A stretch of 39,035 bases of DNA from Streptomyces mesophilus (GTDB lineage: Bacteria > Actinomycetota > Actinomycetes > Streptomycetales > Streptomycetaceae): NCBI RefSeq assembly GCF_011044995.1, contig NZ_JAAKZW010000049.1, positions 1-39,035 of the forward strand. The letters are read 5' to 3'. Shown piece by piece: positions 1-7,291 of this stretch. Both the position numbers and the translations under genes were made by a program. The notes under the pieces were generated by a model. The model ran no database searches and was not told the origin of the DNA. It saw only the letters and a list, made by a program, of their open reading frames with translations. Numbering within the stretch: position 1 is the stretch's first letter; every line of letters begins with the position of its first letter.

Positions 1-971
1 GCCGCCCCCAGGCCGAGCAGACGGCGGCGGCCGACCGGTGGCCGGGGTGCGGCAGGGGCCGTGTCCAGCTGGGTCGGCTCCGGAACCGGCAGGGCGAGGA
101 CGCGGGCCGAGCGTTCGGCGATCAGCCGGGGCAGCGCGGGCGGCAGCCAGTCGGCGCCCGCCGCGACGGCCCCCGCGAGGCGCTCGCGTACGGCCGAAGC
201 GGTGGGCCGGGCACCCGGATCCTTCGCCAGACACTCTCGCACGAGGGCCACCAACGGCTCGGGTACGCCGTCGAGTTCGGGCTTCTCGTGGACCGTACGG
301 AAGAGGATCGTCGCGACCGTGCCCGAGCCGAACGGCCGGCGTCCGGTCACCGCGTACGCGAGGACGCAGCCGAGCGCGAAGACATCGCTGGGCGGGCCGA
401 TCTCACCGGCCCGGGCCTGGGCCTGTTCGGGCGAGAGATAGCCGGGTGAGCCGATCACCGAGTCGGCGGCCGTGAGCGCGGTGGCCTCGGCGGTGCGGGC
501 GATGCCGAAGTCGATGAGGCGGGGGCCGTCGGCGGCGAGCAGGACGTTCGCGGGTTTCACATCGCGGTGCACCAGACCCGTCGCGTGCACATCGGCGAGG
601 GCTTCCGCGAGACGCTCGCCCAGGATGCGGACCGTGCGCAGGGGCAGCGGACCGTGGTCCGCGACCGCTTCGGCGAGGGAGGGTGCGGGGATGAACGCGG
701 TGGCCAGCCAGGGTTCGCGGGCTTCCGCGTCGGCCGCGGTCGCGGGCACGGTCCAGCGGCCGGTGATCCGGGCGGCGGCCTCGGCCTCGCGGCGGAAGCG
801 GGCCCGGAAGCCCGGGTCGGCGGCGTGCTCGGCGCGGATCACCTTGAGCGCGACCGGCGAACCGTGCGCGGTGCGTGCGAGATAGACCACGCCCATACCG
901 CCGGCGCCGAGCCGCGCGATCAGGCGGTGGCCGCCGATCTCGGCGGGGTCGGTGGGCTTCAGGGGTTCCAC
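1..971 (-). CDS. Ser/Thr protein kinase, C-terminal part beyond the left edge
   Basis: Hanks-type Ser/Thr kinase read leftward; 323 codons are present and the gene runs off the window. The glycine loop LGAGGMGVVYL is at about residues 21-31, the ATP lysine in VALKVIRAEH at about 43, then the catalytic loop GLVHRDVKPAN, the DFG motif in LIDFGIAR and SPEQAQ. The last readable residues are RRRLLGLGA, which look like the start of the membrane segment seen in the next gene, so a kinase plus outer sensor domain is the likely full architecture (inference). The GTG at 971 is chosen because a GGAG lies 8 bases before it and the start VEPL matches the neighbouring kinase. An in-frame ATG at 1025 would add 18 residues. 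The start lies inside a 22-bp tandem repeat. Probably cotranscribed with, or just downstream of, the kinase at 1070-3310. Confidence 0.9.
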   Translation of the reverse strand, partial: MEPLKPTDPAEIGGHRLIARLGAGGMGVVYLARTAHGSPVALKVIRAEHAADPGFRARFRREAEAAARITGRWTVPATAADAEAREPWLATAFIPAPSLAEAVADHGPLPLRTVRILGERLAEALADVHATGLVHRDVKPANVLLAADGPRLIDFGIARTAEATALTAADSVIGSPGYLSPEQAQARAGEIGPPSDVFALGCVLAYAVTGRRPFGSGTVATILFRTVHEKPELDGVPEPLVALVRECLAKDPGARPTASAVRERLAGAVAAGADWLPPALPRLIAERSARVLALPVPEPTQLDTAPAAPRPPVGRRRLLGLGA

Positions 972-1029
972 GGCTGCTGCTCCAGGGGTCCACGGCCGCT
1001 GCTCCTGGGTTCCACGGCCGCTCATTCAG
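964..1029. repeat. 22-bp tandem repeat, three copies
   Basis: Three adjacent 22-bp units (964-985, 986-1007, 1008-1029) share the core TCCACGGC, with a degraded fourth up to about 1053. They fill the gap between the two kinase genes. Each unit contains CCAC, which is GTG on the gene strand, so potential starts recur at 971, 993, 1015 and 1038. Because 22 is not a multiple of 3, only the GTG at 971 is in the kinase frame. The alternative ATG at 1025 lies in the third copy. Confidence 0.75.
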
Positions 1030-1045
1030 GGGGTCCACGGGCGCC

Positions 1046-1071
1046 AGGGCCTGTCTTGGGGATCAGGCCCT
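1046..1071 (-). terminator. hairpin at the stop of the kinase fusion gene
   Basis: AGGGCCTG (1046-1053) and CAGGCCCT (1064-1071) form a perfect 8-bp stem with a 10-base loop that overlaps the TAG stop of the kinase fusion gene. No T-tract follows. It may attenuate rather than fully stop transcription into the downstream kinase. Confidence 0.4.
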
Positions 1072-3310
1072 AGCCCGACGACGGCGGCGGCACCGCTCCC
1101 ACGTACCGGAAGCGCCCGTTCGCCACCTCGTAGCGGTGCACGCTCCACTGCGTGAAGCTGCCCACCTCCGGGTCGAAGCCGTGGGTCTTCGTCAGTCCCT
1201 TGTACGTGGACTTCCGCAGCCGGCGCGTCAGGGCCTCGCGGCCGGGCCTCTTGCGCCCGGTCGCCAGGAGACCTTCGATGATCAGGTTCACGGCGTCGTA
1301 CGCCTCGGCCGCCTGGTAGCCCGGTGGATGACCGTAGCGCTTGGTGAACGCCTTGGTGAACGGCTCCAGTTCGGGCACGGCGGCCGGGTCGAGGAAGGAC
1401 GCGGTGAGCTGCCAGCCCTCGGCGGCCTCGCCCGCGTCCTTCAGGAAGCGGGGGTCGAGCACGCTCTGCGGGGCCAGGCGCAGTCCGCCGAAGCCCGCGG
1501 CGGTCAGCTCGCGGGCGAAGACGGCGGCCGCGTCGGGCCCGCCCGCGAACACGAACCCGTCGCAGCCGGCGTCGAGCATGTCGGCGACGACCGGCCCGAA
1601 CTCCTTGGTGTGGGCCGGGACCACGCGGGGATAGCCGGCGATCTTCGTGCCGCGCAGCTCGCTGGTGGTGATGGCCGCGGTCTCCCAGCCGAGCACGCCC
1701 ACCGTGCGGTCCTGCACCAGACCGAGCACCTCGACACCGGCCGCCGCGGCCAGCGCCGCGTAGGGCTGGGCCACATGCGCGTCCAGGGGCCTGGCCTGGA
1801 GCAGACTCCGGGAGGCGAGGGAGGGGGTGGTCAGGTCCATGGCGCCCGGGGACACGGCGACTTGAGCGAGATAGCTCTCGTCGTACACCTTCAGGACCGC
1901 ACGGGCCGTGCCGTCCGTGGTCGGTCCGATGACGGCGAGGATGTCCTGGGCGAGGGAGAAGTCCTTGGCCACGCGGGCCGCCCGGGTCGCCTCCCCGCCG
2001 TCGTCGCGCACGACGAGACCCACCTTGAAGGGCGCCTTCCGGCCGGAACCGGAGTCCTTGCCGGAGTCTTTGCCGGAGTTCTTACGGGAGTTGAACTGCT
2101 CCACGGCCAGGCGCGCGCCCTCCTCCTGCGCCCGGCCGGCCGCCTTGTGCGGACCGGAGAGGTCCGCCTGGAGGCCGATATGCCACCGGTCGTGCTCGGG
2201 TACGGGGTCCTCCGGGCCGCTGCCGGGGACCGAAGCCGCCCACGCGGCGACGCCACCGCCCGCGGCGAGCACCGCAGCGCCCGATATGAGGAGGAACTTC
2301 CGTCTGTTGGGCGGCCGTTCGGCAACAGGCGCGTCCTGCGTCGGCAGCTCCGACGCGTCGAGTTGCGTCTGCTCGATATCGGGCAGCGCGAGCAGCGCCG
2401 CGGCCCGGTCGGCGACCAGACGGACCACGGCGTCGGGCAGCCAGTCGTCGGCCGGGGTGTCCTCGACCAGGGCGTCGAGTCCGGAGCGGTCCGCCGGATC
2501 CTTGGCGAGCAGCCCGCTCAGGAGCGTGTGCAGAGCGGCGCTGATGCCGTCGAGGTCGGGCTCGTCGTGGACGGTGCGGTAGAGCAGCGCGTCGGGGGTG
2601 CCGGTGCCGAACGGGGGCCGGCCGGTCGCCGCGTACGCGAGCAGGCCCCCGAGCGCGAACACATCGGCGGGCGGGCCGAGTTCGCCGCCCTGGGCCTGCT
2701 CGGGAGCGAGGAATCCGGGGGTGCCGACGACCAGATCGGTCGCGGTCAGCGCGGTGTCGTCGGCGTCATGGCCGCTGTCGGCGACATGGCCGGTGACGTC
2801 AGCACGGTTGCCGTCGGCAGCTCGTGCGATACCGAAGTCGATCAGACGGGGGCCGTCCACGGCGAGCAGCACATTGCCCGGCTTGACGTCCCGGTGGACC
2901 AGACCGGCCGTGTGCACGGCGGTGAGCGCCGAGGCGAGCATGGCGCCGAGCGCCCGCACACTGCGCTCGGGCAGCGGCCCGCAGTCCGCGACGGCCTCGG
3001 CGAGCGAGGGCCCGGCCACGAACGCCGTGGCCAGCCAGGGCCGTTCGGCCTCGGCATCCGCCCCGGTCAGCGGCACCGACCATCGGCTGGTCACGCTCCG
3101 CGCGGCCTCGATCTCGCGCCGGAAGCGGGCACGGAACGCCTGCTCCCGCGCGTACTCGGCCTGGATCACCTTGACCGCGGCGAGCGCCCCCGACTCCGTA
3201 CGCCCGAGATAGACCACCCCCATGCCGCCCGCGCCGAGCCGGCCGAGGAGACGGTGGCCGGGCAGGTAGGACGGGTCGGAGGGCAGGAGCGGTTCGACGG
3301 CCCGGGTCAC
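1070..3310 (-). CDS. bifunctional Ser/Thr protein kinase / ABC-type substrate-binding protein
   Basis: A 746-residue membrane receptor kinase. The N-terminal kinase domain (about 15-300) has LGRLGAGGMGVVYLG, the ATP lysine Lys47, HRDVKPGN with Asp141, DFG at 158-160 and APE at 202-204. About 25 Asp/Gly/Ala-rich residues enlarge the activation segment. A twin-arginine stretch NRRKFLL and a single membrane segment (about 338-360) follow. The outer part (about 376-735) resembles type-1 periplasmic binding proteins of the branched-chain amino acid (LivJ) class: DLSGPHK, an Asn-Ser-Arg strand, VIGPTTDGTARA, a VAVSPGAM-like hinge, and AAEAYDAVNLI near the end. The likely role is sensing a small outside ligand and signalling to an inside kinase; the ligand is unknown. 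The GTG start overlaps the stop of the upstream lipoprotein gene (GTGA), so the two are translationally coupled. Similar kinase/binding-protein fusions are known in Streptomyces. Confidence 0.93.
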   Translation of the reverse strand: MTRAVEPLLPSDPSYLPGHRLLGRLGAGGMGVVYLGRTESGALAAVKVIQAEYAREQAFRARFRREIEAARSVTSRWSVPLTGADAEAERPWLATAFVAGPSLAEAVADCGPLPERSVRALGAMLASALTAVHTAGLVHRDVKPGNVLLAVDGPRLIDFGIARAADGNRADVTGHVADSGHDADDTALTATDLVVGTPGFLAPEQAQGGELGPPADVFALGGLLAYAATGRPPFGTGTPDALLYRTVHDEPDLDGISAALHTLLSGLLAKDPADRSGLDALVEDTPADDWLPDAVVRLVADRAAALLALPDIEQTQLDASELPTQDAPVAERPPNRRKFLLISGAAVLAAGGGVAAWAASVPGSGPEDPVPEHDRWHIGLQADLSGPHKAAGRAQEEGARLAVEQFNSRKNSGKDSGKDSGSGRKAPFKVGLVVRDDGGEATRAARVAKDFSLAQDILAVIGPTTDGTARAVLKVYDESYLAQVAVSPGAMDLTTPSLASRSLLQARPLDAHVAQPYAALAAAAGVEVLGLVQDRTVGVLGWETAAITTSELRGTKIAGYPRVVPAHTKEFGPVVADMLDAGCDGFVFAGGPDAAAVFARELTAAGFGGLRLAPQSVLDPRFLKDAGEAAEGWQLTASFLDPAAVPELEPFTKAFTKRYGHPPGYQAAEAYDAVNLIIEGLLATGRKRPGREALTRRLRKSTYKGLTKTHGFDPEVGSFTQWSVHRYEVANGRFRYVGAVPPPSSG
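2044..2092. repeat. short 12-bp repeat in the kinase fusion gene
   Basis: Repeats of the form CCGGAGTCCTTG encode a Lys/Asp/Ser/Gly-rich loop (NSGKDSGKDSGS) inside the binding domain. It stays in frame and probably lengthens a surface loop. Confidence 0.55.
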
Positions 3311-4116
3311 TTGTCGCCTCCGAGTTCCAGCTCGGCGCGGACGACCATGGAGCTGAAGCCCTGCTCGACCGCCTGGTTCAGCTCCTGCTCGCTGCGGCCC
3401 TTGCCGCCCTTGATCACGGAGGCGACGGTCACCGGGCCGATGCGGGCCTGGGACCAGTTGTAGGGGTAGGGGCCGCCGAGTTGATCGCTGCGGTACTCGC
3501 CGTTCTCGGAGATCGAGTCGTCGGCGTACGCGTTGGTGCCCTGCCCGAAGGACATGCCCTCGGAGAACAGACCGGTGATCCGCTCACCGGCGCGCAGCTC
3601 CTGATCGGGGCAGCGCAGCGCCTCCTCCAGGGTGCGGGCCATCTCCCAGTCCGCGCCGTCGACTTCGCGGTGCACCGTGACGACGGAGCTGACGCGCACC
3701 GGGCCCTTGCCTTCGGCCGCGGGCAGTTCGCTGTACGTGGTGATGCTCGCGAGCACGTCCTTCGGCAGCGGCTCGCGCTGCCACACGCACTTCTCGTCGA
3801 GCACGGCCCACCGGGCGGGATCACTCTCGTACGGGGAGCGCTCGGTGTATCCCGGCCCGTACTGGTCCGGGCTCGCGGCGACCTTGCGGGCCAGTCGCAG
3901 AGCGTCGGCACGGGTGTGCGGGACGCGGTCCGGGTCCGGCGTGAAGGTGGAGCCCGGGGCGGGCTCGGGTGGGTCGCCTGCCTGACTGCCCGATGGTGCG
4001 GGTGAGTTGGGCGGCTTGGACGCTTGAGGCCCGTCCCCACCGCTGTCGCTGCAGGCGGTGAGCAGCAGCGCGGCCGCGCACAGCAACGCCGTACGCCCCA
4101 GTCCTCGATGCCCCAC
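3307..4116 (-). CDS. secreted lipoprotein of unknown function
   Basis: A 269-residue protein with a lipoprotein signal peptide: basic start, Leu/Ala-rich core and the lipobox LLTAC with Cys22 as the predicted lipidated residue. A Ser/Pro/Gly-rich linker (about 23-60) precedes a globular part with few cysteines, which I do not recognise as a named family. The GTG start at 4116 is preceded by a GGGGG stretch about five bases away. Its stop overlaps the start of the receptor kinase (GTGA). That coupling suggests it works with the kinase at the outer membrane face, for example as a ligand-binding partner or an output; this is inference from position only. Confidence 0.85.
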   Translation of the reverse strand: MGHRGLGRTALLCAAALLLTACSDSGGDGPQASKPPNSPAPSGSQAGDPPEPAPGSTFTPDPDRVPHTRADALRLARKVAASPDQYGPGYTERSPYESDPARWAVLDEKCVWQREPLPKDVLASITTYSELPAAEGKGPVRVSSVVTVHREVDGADWEMARTLEEALRCPDQELRAGERITGLFSEGMSFGQGTNAYADDSISENGEYRSDQLGGPYPYNWSQARIGPVTVASVIKGGKGRSEQELNQAVEQGFSSMVVRAELELGGDK

Positions 4117-4198
4117 CAGACCCCCACACGCACACGCGTTCCCCAGTGATGCGGAGATCTTACGTCCGGTTGGTCGAACGCGTCTGCGTACTGCGGTT

Positions 4199-4270
4199 GT
4201 TCAGGAGGTCTTGGCCTCGCCTGTTCAGGAGGTCTTCGCCCCGCCCGTTCAGGAGGTCTTCGCCTCGTCG
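4199..4270. repeat. 24-bp tandem repeat x3 spanning the HxlR stop codon
   Basis: Three contiguous 24-bp units at 4199-4222, 4223-4246 and 4247-4270, each beginning GTTCAGGAGGTCTT and differing at only a few positions. On the gene strand each unit reads as the C-terminal end of the HxlR protein (KTS, then TGA). The real stop is in the copy nearest the gene (4249-4251), and two extra copies of tail plus stop follow in frame, since 24 is a multiple of 3. Confidence 0.92.
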
Positions 4271-4635
4271 TACGTGGCCCGTGCCGCGAGCACCTTGTCC
4301 ACGCTCCGCTCCGACCAGCGCGCCAGCTCCCAGACCTGCTGTGCGGCCTCCCTGCCGAACTCGGTCAGCGAGTAGTCGACGCGCGGCGGGATGACGGGCT
4401 GGGCCTCGCGGTGCACGAAGCCGTCGCGCTCCAGGGTCTGCAGGGTCTGGGCCAGCATCTTCTCGCTGACCCCGCCGATCAGCCGGCGCAGCTCGCTGAA
4501 GCGGTACGAGTCGTCGAGCAGCGCGGCCAGGACCAGCACGCCCCAGCGGCTGGTGACGTGCTCGAGGATCGGGCGCGACGGGCACTGCGCGGCATTGACG
4601 TCGGGCCGGAGATTCCTGAGGACACTTTCGCTCAT
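4249..4635 (-). CDS. HxlR-family transcriptional regulator (QorR-like)
   Basis: A 128-residue winged-helix protein of the MarR/HxlR class. The HxlR core covers about residues 18-110: CPSRPILEHVTSRWGVLVL, then FSELRRLIGGVSEKMLAQTL as the recognition helix region and DGFVHREAQPVIPPRVDYSL as the wing. There is one cysteine, Cys18, at the N-terminal position used as a thiol switch in redox-sensing relatives such as QorR, YodB and CatR (family knowledge). It is divergent from a QorB-like quinone reductase 101 bp away, with inverted repeats in the gap. This is the arrangement of C. glutamicum qorR/qor2. It probably represses both genes and releases on oxidation by quinones or diamide-like stress (inference). 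Confidence 0.92.
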   Translation of the reverse strand: MSESVLRNLRPDVNAAQCPSRPILEHVTSRWGVLVLAALLDDSYRFSELRRLIGGVSEKMLAQTLQTLERDGFVHREAQPVIPPRVDYSLTEFGREAAQQVWELARWSERSVDKVLAARATYDEAKTS

Positions 4636-4638
4636 GCA

Positions 4639-4681
4639 AGTACCTTACTTCAAAGTGGGTACTTTCGAAAAGTAAGTACCC
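4639..4681. promoter_or_regulatory. probable HxlR operator in the divergent promoter region
   Basis: GGGTACTT (4657-4664) and AAGTACCC (4674-4681) are perfect inverted repeats. A further half, AGTACCTTACTT (4639-4650), resembles the right arm read in reverse (AAAAGTAAGTAC). Sites sit between the HxlR start (4635) and the reductase start (4737) and are much richer in A/T than their surroundings. The position fits autoregulation and control of the reductase. Confidence 0.65.
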
Positions 4682-4736
4682 GATCTAAGGTGAGTGAAGA
4701 CCGCAAGGAAACCGTACGAACCTGGAGATTTCAGCC

Positions 4737-5597
4737 ATGAGCCTCGTCGTCACCGGCGCCACCGGAAACCTCGGCCGTCTCGTCATCGAGAGCCTGCTCG
4801 ACGCCGGGGTCCCGGCCGGACGGATCGCCGCCGTCGTCCGCGACAAGGAGAAGGCCGCCGCCCTCGCCGAGCGCGGCGTCGAGCTGCGGATCGCGGACTA
4901 CTCGCGGCCCGAGTCCCTGGCCGGCGCCTTCGCCGAGGGCGACCGGGTGCTCCTGGTCTCCGGCAGCGAGGTCGGACAGCGCGTCGCCCAGCACCGGGCC
5001 GTGATCGACGCCGCGAAGAGCGCGGGGGTGGCCCTGCTCGCGTACACCGGCGTACTCGGCGGCCCTGAGGCCGACTTCAAGCTGGCCGACGAGCACAAGG
5101 TGACCGAGCGGGCGATCCTCAACTCCGGCCTGCCGTACACGTTCCTGCGCAACGGCTGGTACCACGAGAACTTCACGGAGAACCTGGCCCCCGTCCTCGA
5201 GCACGGCGCCGTCCTGCAGAGCGCCGGCGACGGCCGGGTCGCCTCGGCCTCGCGCGCCGACTACGCCGCCGCGGCCGCCGCCGTCCTGGCCGGCGAGGGC
5301 CACGAGAACGCCACGTACGAGCTGAGCGGCGACGAAGCCTGGAGCTTCGAGGAGTACGCGGCCGAGCTCTCCCGCCAGACCGGCAAGACCATCTCGTACG
5401 CGAACGTCCCGGGCGAGCAGCACCTCGCGGTCCTCACCGGCGCCGGCGTGCCCCAGCCGTTCGCCGAGATCCTCGTGGACGTCGACGCGGCCATCGCCCG
5501 CGGCCACCTCGCGCGGCAGAACGGCGATCTGGCCCGGCTCATCGGCCGCCCGACCACCCCGATCGCCGACGCGATCAAGGCGGCTCTCTCCGCCTGA
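4737..5597 (+). CDS. NAD(P)H-binding quinone oxidoreductase, QorB-like (NmrA/SDR)
   Basis: A 286-residue atypical short-chain dehydrogenase of the NmrA/QorB group. The N-terminal Rossmann fold starts with VVTGATGNLGRLVIE (glycine motif at 7-13), then an AVVRDKEKA strand that typically discriminates the cofactor phosphate, LLVSGSEVGQR, and YTGVLGG. The middle has TFLRNGWYHENFTENL, a QorB-like signature. The likely reaction is two-electron reduction of quinones by NAD(P)H, giving protection from quinone stress in the cytoplasm. The start has CTGGAG about ten bases upstream. It is divergent from the HxlR regulator and probably controlled by it. Confidence 0.88.
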   Translation: MSLVVTGATGNLGRLVIESLLDAGVPAGRIAAVVRDKEKAAALAERGVELRIADYSRPESLAGAFAEGDRVLLVSGSEVGQRVAQHRAVIDAAKSAGVALLAYTGVLGGPEADFKLADEHKVTERAILNSGLPYTFLRNGWYHENFTENLAPVLEHGAVLQSAGDGRVASASRADYAAAAAAVLAGEGHENATYELSGDEAWSFEEYAAELSRQTGKTISYANVPGEQHLAVLTGAGVPQPFAEILVDVDAAIARGHLARQNGDLARLIGRPTTPIADAIKAALSA

Positions 5598-5628
5598 CCC
5601 CGCCCGCCGAAGCAAGGCCGGGAAGCCG

Positions 5629-5676
5629 GGCCTGGCTGTCATGACCGTATAGCGATACGGGCATGACAGCCGGGCC
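5629..5676. terminator. 22-bp-stem hairpin after the QorB-like gene
   Basis: Arms 5629-5650 and 5655-5676 pair at 20 of 22 positions around the tetraloop AGCG, 32 bases after the reductase stop. No T-tract follows, as is common in Streptomyces. The ATG at 5663 lies inside the right arm, one reason to reject it as the start of the next gene. Confidence 0.8.
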
Positions 5677-5725
5677 CTTGTCCCGCTACCGTCGAAGGGG
5701 TCGAGGTGCGAGACGAGGAGGGGCC

Positions 5726-6685
5726 TTGAAGCCGTCGGGCGAAGGGCGAGCGGGGCTCATATACGGCTTTGCTGCGTACGGGATGTGGGGCCTGGTCCCG
5801 CTGTTCTGGCCGCTGCTCAAGCCGGCCGGCGCGCTGGAGATCCTCGCCCATCGGATGGTCTGGTCCCTGGTCCTCGTCGGGCTCGTGCTCCTGGTGATGC
5901 GCCGCTGGGCGTGGGCGGGCGAGCTGATCCGGCAGCCCCGCAAGCTGGCCCTGATCACCGTCGCCGCCACCGTGATCACCGTGAACTGGGGCGTCTACAT
6001 CTGGGCCGTGAACTCCGGCCAGGTCGTCGAGGCCTCCCTCGGCTATTTCATCAACCCCCTCGTCACCATCGCGATGGGCGTGCTCCTGCTCAAGGAACGG
6101 CTGCGGCCCGCCCAGTGGACCGCCGTCGGCATCGGGTTCGCGGCCGTGCTCGTGCTCGCGATCGGGTACGGGCAGCCGCCGTGGATCTCCCTGACGCTCG
6201 CCTTCTCCTTCGCCACGTACGGCCTGGTCAAGAAGAAGCTCAACCTCGGCGGCCTGGAGTCCCTCGCGGCCGAGACCGCGGTGCAGTTCCTGCCCGCGCT
6301 CGGCTATCTGCTGTGGCTGGGTTCGCGCGGGGAGGCGGCCTTCGGCGCGCACGGCGCCGGTCATGCGGCGCTGCTCGCCGCGACCGGCGTGGTCACCGCG
6401 CTCCCCCTCATCTGCTTCGGAGCGGCCGCGATCCGCGTACCGCTGTCGACGCTCGGTCTGCTCCAGTACCTGGCGCCGGTCTTCCAGTTCCTGCTCGGCG
6501 TCTGGTACTTCCACGAGGCCATGCCGCCCGAGCGCTGGGCCGGCTTCGCTCTCGTATGGCTGGCGCTGACCGCGCTGACCTGGGACGCGCTGCGTACGGC
6601 GCGCAAGAACCGGTCCGAGGCGCTGCGGCTCGCGGTGCAGGCCCAGGCGACGGCGCCCGTGCCGCCGCGGGAACCCGCCGCGTAA
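5726..6685 (+). CDS. rarD: EamA-family transporter RarD
   Basis: A 319-residue integral membrane protein of the drug/metabolite transporter superfamily, with about ten hydrophobic segments in two EamA halves. RarD marks are GFAAYGMWGLVPLFWPLLKP at the first segment, EILAHRMVWSL, NWGVYIWAVNSG, and SLGYFINPLVTIAMGVLLLK closing the first half, then SLTLAFSFATYGLVKK and STLGLLQYLAPVFQFLLG. The substrate is not established; RarD is named from a chloramphenicol phenotype. The TTG at 5726 is chosen because AGGAGGGG sits just before it and RarD proteins begin close to the first segment. An in-frame ATG at 5663 would add 21 Arg/Gly-rich residues and lies inside a hairpin. Confidence 0.9.
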   Translation: MKPSGEGRAGLIYGFAAYGMWGLVPLFWPLLKPAGALEILAHRMVWSLVLVGLVLLVMRRWAWAGELIRQPRKLALITVAATVITVNWGVYIWAVNSGQVVEASLGYFINPLVTIAMGVLLLKERLRPAQWTAVGIGFAAVLVLAIGYGQPPWISLTLAFSFATYGLVKKKLNLGGLESLAAETAVQFLPALGYLLWLGSRGEAAFGAHGAGHAALLAATGVVTALPLICFGAAAIRVPLSTLGLLQYLAPVFQFLLGVWYFHEAMPPERWAGFALVWLALTALTWDALRTARKNRSEALRLAVQAQATAPVPPREPAA

Positions 6686-6739
6686 GCCGTTCGCGTATGA
6701 GGACTTCAGGTGTCCTACATGGCGGGTAGGACTGGTGGC

Positions 6740-7192
6740 ATGACTCTGCACTGGAAACTCGTCATCGACGCCGAGGAGCCCCGGTCCCAGGCCGACTTCT
6801 GGGCGGCCGCGCTCGGCTATGAGCTGGAGGACCACAGCGCCCTGATCGGGCAGCTGCTCGCGGGCGGAGCGGTCAAGCCCGAGGAGGCCCCGGAGTGGAA
6901 CGGCCGCCCGGCCTTCCGCGACTACGCCGCCGTACGGCATCCCGACGACCCGTACGACGAGTTCACGGGCATGGGCGAGGGACGGCGGCTGCTGTTCCAG
7001 CGCGTACCCGAGAAGAAGACCGTCAAGAACCGGCTGCATCTCGACGTGCACACCGCCGAAGGCCGTGACCGCGACGAGGAGGTCGCGCGGCTCGAAGCGC
7101 TGGGGGCGCGGGAGCTGTACCGGATCAAGGAGCCGATCGGCGAGTGGGTGACGATGGCGGATCCGGAGGGGAACGAGTTCTGCGTCGAGTGA
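6740..7192 (+). CDS. VOC (glyoxalase/bleomycin-resistance-like) family protein
   Basis: A 150-residue small protein with two beta-alpha-beta-beta-beta units of the vicinal oxygen chelate fold. Unit one is LHWKLVIDAEEPRSQADFWA; unit two includes RLHLDVHTAEGRDRDEEVAR and ends MADPEGNEFCVE, the usual Glu-containing terminal strand. It belongs to the glyoxalase-like group common in actinomycetes, where most members have no assigned reaction. The ATG at 6740 is preferred because MTLHWKLVID starts at the first strand; ATGs at 6719 and in-frame further upstream would add a non-conserved tail. A tandem 24-bp repeat begins 26 bases after its stop. Confidence 0.85.
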   Translation: MTLHWKLVIDAEEPRSQADFWAAALGYELEDHSALIGQLLAGGAVKPEEAPEWNGRPAFRDYAAVRHPDDPYDEFTGMGEGRRLLFQRVPEKKTVKNRLHLDVHTAEGRDRDEEVARLEALGARELYRIKEPIGEWVTMADPEGNEFCVE

Positions 7193-7217
7193 GCAGAACT
7201 CCGAGTCCGGTGAGCTT

Positions 7218-7289
7218 CCCTCCGGTCCATGGCACGGGCTCCCCTCCGGTCCACGGCACGGGCTCCCCTCCGGTCCACGGCACCGGCTG
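7218..7289. repeat. 24-bp tandem repeat x3 between convergent genes
   Basis: Units at 7218-7241, 7242-7265 and 7266-7289 share CCCTCCGGTCCACGGCAC, with single differences (a CCAT for CCAC in copy 1, and changes near the end of copy 3). The array fills the space between the VOC gene stop (7192) and the stop of the leftward hydrolase gene (7292), where I find no ordinary terminator hairpin. Confidence 0.9.
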
Positions 7290-7291
7290 CC

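Noticed and set aside
875..3463. 862-codon rightward open frame opposite the kinase genes
   Set aside because: It is the antisense shadow of two high-GC genes on the other strand, with Arg/Gly/Ala-rich translation and no ribosome site. The 914-codon frame opposite nuoG (25770-28514) and the 859-codon frame opposite nuoL (20429-23008) are rejected likewise.
4199..7289. CRISPR-like arrays
   Set aside because: The 22-24 bp repeats are directly adjacent with no spacers and no cas genes, so they are plain tandem repeats.
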